From assembly GCA_943327015.2 (NCBI GenBank), contig CALPVM020000072.1, positions 1 to 9,048 of the forward strand: 9,048 nt of DNA. Reading direction: 5' to 3'. Position numbers and translations under genes: made by a program. Of the stretch, positions 5,761 to 9,048 are shown one piece after another. The notes below the pieces were generated by a model that saw only the letters and a program-made list of their open reading frames with translations, was not told the DNA's origin and searched no databases. Position 1 is the stretch's first letter; every line of letters begins with the position of its first letter. This stretch comes from Akkermansia muciniphila (lineage in GTDB: Bacteria; Pseudomonadota; Gammaproteobacteria; Burkholderiales; Burkholderiaceae_C).

Positions 5761-6553
5761 CTGCTGACGCCGGCCGGATGCTGACCTCTGCACTGCTGAT
5801 TTTTTTAATTCCTTGTGCAGTATGCACTATCAACGCGCCATTTGCATCTACTCCACGGGCTATACCCGTTACATTGTCGCTGCAAACGATGTTCTGCCCA
5901 TAAAGTAGATCTCGTGCATGGTAAGCCGAGCGTAAATTGGCAAAACCTTGAACCTCAAAACGTTTTAACGTTAGCACCAAGTCTGGCACTATTTTACCCA
6001 GCGTAGCAGATGCAGTGTTGTCGGGCAGAATTTCTGTCAGGGCGGCGGGTGGAATCTGCAGGCCTGCTGACTCGCGCGGCAAAATATTGATGCCCACCCC
6101 AATTACCGCAAATCGTACATCACCAACGCAAACGGTTTCAATCAAAATACCACCCAGCTTGCGTCCCTGCAGCCAGATGTCATTGGGCCACTTGAGTTGC
6201 AATGCAGGGTGCAGGCTTTCCACAATGCTTAGGCCCACAGCGAGCGATAGCCCATACCAGTCAGCAGGTGCAAAAGGCAAGCCCAGTGAAAATGTTAAAG
6301 ATGCACCATCAGCAGCTGCAGAGCTGAGCCACTCCTTGCCCAAACGACCCCGCCCTGCAGTTTGTCGCTCAGCCACTAGCAACACAGGTTCCAGCCTTCC
6401 AGCGCGGGCGCGGCGCATGAGCTCTGAATTGGTAGAGTCTAGCTCGGGCAAAATCTCCACCGTAAAGTCGTGCCAAACGGGCACAACAGCTTGCCAAATG
6501 GCTTCGGCGGGCCACTGTGGCAGCATGTCCAGGGTTGCATTAGCGCTTGCCAT
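5753..6553 (-). CDS. birA: Biotin--[acetyl-CoA-carboxylase] ligase, monofunctional
   Basis: This enzyme activates biotin with ATP to biotinyl-AMP and transfers it to the target lysine of the biotin carboxyl carrier protein. Counting from the start chosen here (266 residues), STNSELMRRARAG (about 40-52) leads to the nucleotide-binding GRGRLG (67-72). Then come KWPNDIWLQGRKLGGILIE (121-139), with the catalytic-site lysine in RKLGG, and VIGVGINI (150-157). A small C-terminal SH3-like domain ends the protein. No helix-turn-helix domain precedes the catalytic core, so it should not repress transcription as E. coli BirA does. The frame is open to 6643, but the extra 30 residues lie wholly inside the SET gene and are not conserved in character. 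ATG at 6553 (14-base overlap) or ATG at 6526 (just after the SET stop) are both possible. Neither has a strong Shine-Dalgarno, which suggests coupling to the upstream gene. Confidence 0.93.
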   Translation of the reverse strand: MASANATLDMLPQWPAEAIWQAVVPVWHDFTVEILPELDSTNSELMRRARAGRLEPVLLVAERQTAGRGRLGKEWLSSAAADGASLTFSLGLPFAPADWYGLSLAVGLSIVESLHPALQLKWPNDIWLQGRKLGGILIETVCVGDVRFAVIGVGINILPRESAGLQIPPAALTEILPDNTASATLGKIVPDLVLTLKRFEVQGFANLRSAYHARDLLYGQNIVCSDNVTGIARGVDANGALIVHTAQGIKKISSAEVSIRPASAVV

Positions 6554-7037
6554 TTTTGGGCGCAAGCAGTGTGCCACGGCAATTGTGAGCGCCACACCAG
6601 CACGGGTATTGGGCTTTGAGCTTTTTGGTGTAACGCTCGTCAATAATCAGGCCGTAGTCGTAAGTCAGTTCTTCACCCGCAACGATGTTGCGCCGGGCAC
6701 GAATAAATATCCGTCCATCTTCCTCAGAAGCCTCGCAATTGCCATCACAGGAGTGGTTGATCCAGCGCGATGAATTGCCGCCATACAGGCCGTCAATGAC
6801 ACGCGTATCGTCAATATGGAAGTAAAACGTGTGGTTAGGGTCATCAGGATTGTGTGGGTGGCGGGCTTGAGCCTGCTCCCAAGTAATGACTTCACCCACA
6901 TATTCCATCACGGTTTCACCCTCACAAATGTTTTGCAAGGCAAAAACGCCCTTACCATGGATACCTGAGCGCCGTGTTTGAATACGGCGACCAGAGCCCT
7001 GGGGGCGTTTGGAAGAATTTTCAGAATGCGCGTCCAA
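6540..7037 (-). CDS. SET-domain protein lysine methyltransferase
   Basis: The 165-residue protein is a near-minimal SET domain, the fold known best from eukaryotic histone lysine methyltransferases using S-adenosylmethionine. Visible in order are RRSGIHGKGVFA (22-33, the cofactor-binding start), VMEYVGEVIT (43-52), RWINHSC (91-97) with a further C101, and GEELTYDY (121-128) containing the catalytic tyrosine. A post-SET cluster follows, C146-x-C148-x4-C153, which with a cysteine of the NHSC segment would bind zinc beside the active site. All key residues are present, so it should be active; the substrate is unknown. The start is TTG at 7037: an in-frame TGA stands two codons upstream and no ATG or GTG precedes the conserved region. 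It leads the operon with birA and is divergent from topB. Confidence 0.92.
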   Translation of the reverse strand: MDAHSENSSKRPQGSGRRIQTRRSGIHGKGVFALQNICEGETVMEYVGEVITWEQAQARHPHNPDDPNHTFYFHIDDTRVIDGLYGGNSSRWINHSCDGNCEASEEDGRIFIRARRNIVAGEELTYDYGLIIDERYTKKLKAQYPCWCGAHNCRGTLLAPKNGKR

Positions 7038-7069
7038 GGCTCAAAAATTTGGTATGGTGAATCGTATGG

Positions 7070-7087
7070 GTGCGCGCGTGTGCGTGC
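7070..7087. other. Alternating purine-pyrimidine tract between SET gene and topB
   Basis: Eighteen bases alternate strictly (GTGCGCGCGTGTGCGTGC), and a separate CGCGCG follows at 7089-7094. Such tracts can adopt left-handed Z-DNA under negative supercoiling. It occupies most of the 76-base divergent gap, where I see no convincing sigma-70 hexamers for either gene. A regulatory role is inference. Confidence 0.45.
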
Positions 7088-7113
7088 CCGCGCGAGATTT
7101 GGATTGTAGTCAG

Positions 7114-9048
7114 ATGAAAAACGAAGTTTCAGGTAAAACACTGGTCATTGCAGAAAAACCTTCTGTTGCGCAAGATATTGTGCGTGCTTTAACGCCCTTG
7201 GCGGGCAAATTTGTCAAACATGACGAGTATTTTGAGAGCGACAGCTATGTCGTATCCAGTGCCGTAGGCCATTTGGTAGAAATTCAGGCACCAGAAGCCT
7301 ATGACGTTAAACGCGGCAAATGGAGCTTTGCGCACCTGCCCGTCATACCGCCGCACTTTGACCTGAAACCGGTGGACAAAACCAAAACCCGGCTCAATGC
7401 CGTGGTTAAACTGGCCAAACGCAAAGACGTAGGGCAATTGATTAACGCCTGTGACGCGGGCCGCGAAGGTGAGCTGATTTTCCGCTTGATAGAGCAGTAC
7501 GCCGGTGGCGCTAAGCCCTTGGGCAAGCCGGTCAGCCGTTTGTGGTTGCAAAGCATGACGCCGCAAGCCATTCGCGATGGCTTTAGCAGCTTGCGTACCA
7601 ATGCACAGATGCAGCCTCTGGCCGATGCCGCACGCTGCCGCTCCGAGGCGGATTGGTTGGTAGGCATTAACGGCACGCGTGCCATGACCGCCTTTAACTC
7701 GCGCGATGGTGGTTTCTTTTTAACTACGGTAGGCCGCGTGCAAACCCCCACACTCTCAGTAGTGGTGGAGCGCGAGGAGCAGATCCGCAAATTTATCAGC
7801 CGCGACTATTGGGAAATTCACGCCTCTTTTGGCGCAGAAGCAGGCAGCTATCCCGGCAAATGGTTTGACCCGGCCTGGAAAAAAGATGCCGACGATGCCG
7901 AGAAAAAAGCCGACCGTGTTTGGAACCTGCTACAAGCGCAGCAAATAGCAGATGCGGCACGCGGTCAGCCTGCGAGCGTGACCGAAGAAAGTAAACCCAC
8001 CACACAGGCATCGCCCCTGCTGTTTGATTTGACCAGCCTGCAGCGCGAGGCCAATAGCAAGTTTGGTTTTTCTGCAAAAACTACACTTTCGATCGCTCAG
8101 TCACTCTACGAGCGTCACAAGGCGCTAACCTACCCGCGTACCGATTCACGTGCGCTGCCCGAAGACTATGTGCCCGTGGTACGTAAAACCTTTGAGATGC
8201 TGGCGGACGTGCAAGCGCACGGCATGCGCTATTTGGCACCGCATGCTTTAACAGCGCTGAATGGCAATTTTGTAAAGCCCACCAAGCGCGTGTTTGACAA
8301 CGCCAAGGTCAGTGACCACTTTGCCATCATTCCTACACTGGAAGCGCCTAGTGGTTTGAGCGAGGCAGAACAAAAAATTTATGACTTGGTGGCGCGTCGC
8401 TTTATGGCGGTGTTTTTCCCGAGTGCAGAGTACATGGTAACCACCCGCATCAGCACGGTGGAGCGCAATGCCAGCAAATACTGCTTTAAAACCGAAGGTA
8501 AGGTGCTGGTAAAACCGGGATGGCTGGCCATTTATGGCAAAGAAGCCGCCGACGAAGTGGCTGATGCCAAAGAGGGCGACAAAGGGCAAAGTTTGGTGCC
8601 GGTAAAACCAGGAGAAATGGTAACAACCACCCAGGCCGACACCAAAGGGCTTAAAACCAAGCCACCGGCACGATATTCTGAAGCTACTTTGCTCGGAGCC
8701 ATGGAAGGCGCAGGCAAGACTGTGGAAGACGACGAACTGCGCGAAGCCATGCAGGAAAAAGGTTTGGGTACGCCTGCCACGCGATCGTCGATTATTGAAG
8801 GCTTGATTGCCGAAAAATACATGCTGCGTGAAGGGCGGGAGTTAATACCCACAGCCAAAGCCTTTCAGCTCATGACCCTGCTGCGGGGCTTGGGCGTAGA
8901 AGAACTCTCCAAAGCCGAGCTCACCGGCGAGTGGGAATATAAGTTATCGCAAATGGAGCAGGGCAAACTGCGGCGCGACACTTTTATGGCCGAAATTGCC
9001 GCCATGACAGAGCGCATGGTCAAAAAAGCCAAAGAGTACGACCGCGAC
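7114..9048 (+). CDS. topB: DNA topoisomerase III, 3' end missing
   Basis: This type IA topoisomerase passes single strands through a transient 5'-phosphotyrosyl break and decatenates replication or recombination intermediates. The frame is open to the right edge with 645 codons. The Toprim domain starts with TLVIAEKPS (E14) and carries the metal-binding DAGREGE at 114-120. Other family blocks are VGRVQTP (206-212), the active-site tyrosine Y340 in LTYPRTDS, SDHFAIIP (400-407) and LGTPATR (551-557). E. coli TopB is 653 residues with the tyrosine at 328, so the catalytic core is nearly complete here; any C-terminal zinc or basic extension would lie outside. The start is ATG at 7114, directly before the conserved beginning, though it has only a weak Shine-Dalgarno. 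ATG at 7066 is in frame and would add 16 residues through the alternating tract. Confidence 0.97.
   Translation, partial: MKNEVSGKTLVIAEKPSVAQDIVRALTPLAGKFVKHDEYFESDSYVVSSAVGHLVEIQAPEAYDVKRGKWSFAHLPVIPPHFDLKPVDKTKTRLNAVVKLAKRKDVGQLINACDAGREGELIFRLIEQYAGGAKPLGKPVSRLWLQSMTPQAIRDGFSSLRTNAQMQPLADAARCRSEADWLVGINGTRAMTAFNSRDGGFFLTTVGRVQTPTLSVVVEREEQIRKFISRDYWEIHASFGAEAGSYPGKWFDPAWKKDADDAEKKADRVWNLLQAQQIADAARGQPASVTEESKPTTQASPLLFDLTSLQREANSKFGFSAKTTLSIAQSLYERHKALTYPRTDSRALPEDYVPVVRKTFEMLADVQAHGMRYLAPHALTALNGNFVKPTKRVFDNAKVSDHFAIIPTLEAPSGLSEAEQKIYDLVARRFMAVFFPSAEYMVTTRISTVERNASKYCFKTEGKVLVKPGWLAIYGKEAADEVADAKEGDKGQSLVPVKPGEMVTTTQADTKGLKTKPPARYSEATLLGAMEGAGKTVEDDELREAMQEKGLGTPATRSSIIEGLIAEKYMLREGRELIPTAKAFQLMTLLRGLGVEELSKAELTGEWEYKLSQMEQGKLRRDTFMAEIAAMTERMVKKAKEYDRD

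Noticed and set aside
6554..6643. 30-residue N-terminal extension of birA
   Set aside because: Lies entirely within SET coding sequence and precedes the usual beginning of a monofunctional ligase; treated as an open frame, not as protein.
6015..6773. 252-codon open frame on the plus strand
   Set aside because: It lies antisense to birA and the SET gene, both of which have full motif sets. Its product is low in recognisable structure and rich in Ser/Pro/Arg, as expected from a reversed frame.
7299..7790. 163-codon minus-strand frame, with several others to 8858
   Set aside because: All are antisense to the intact topB reading frame, arise from its codon use, and show no family features.
1..9048. 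Mobile element, CRISPR array, toxin-antitoxin or defence system
   Set aside because: No transposase, integrase, repeat-spacer pattern or paired small genes were found; all space is taken by recognisable chromosomal genes.

Overview
The window reads as ordinary chromosome of a betaproteobacterium, most likely Burkholderiales (Comamonadaceae-like). This rests on the character of the RecA, RecX, topoisomerase III, short-form ArgC and TctE/QseC-type kinase proteins, recognised by reading and not by a search. Nothing points to a mobile element, phage, CRISPR array or RNA gene. Genes are packed tightly, and the longest stretch without a gene is 127 bases.

Layout. Bases 1-704 (+) hold the 3' two thirds of argC (arginine biosynthesis). 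It converges on, and overlaps by 17 bases, an SOS/recombination pair on the minus strand: recA (2278 to 1193) followed by recX (1158 to 688). The recA upstream region has a perfect CTGT-N8-ACAG LexA box, a second near-match 17 bases further in, and a GGAG ribosome binding site. A strong 11-bp perfect hairpin lies just inside recX. Divergent from recA is a MarR-family regulator (2406-2888, +), then an OmpR-type response regulator (2979-3653) and its sensor histidine kinase (3650-5092), joined by a 4-base TTGA stop/start overlap.

The kinase gene converges, again with a 17-base overlap, on a second minus-strand operon read from 7037 to 5076. This holds a SET-domain protein lysine methyltransferase with a post-SET cysteine motif, a biotin protein ligase lacking the DNA-binding domain, and a membrane-anchored SPOR-domain protein. 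The first two genes overlap by about 14 bases and the last two are 17 bases apart. Divergent from it, topB (DNA topoisomerase III) starts at 7114 and runs off the right edge with 645 codons visible.

How the genes work together. recA and recX form a filament-and-modulator pair under SOS control. The response regulator and kinase form a complete signalling pair with no target gene evident here. SET methyltransferase and biotin ligase are both enzymes that modify protein lysines and are probably translationally coupled. The most unusual items are the SET protein, the hairpin inside recX, the doubled LexA-like site and an alternating purine-pyrimidine tract beside topB. I do not see a convincing new multi-gene system.
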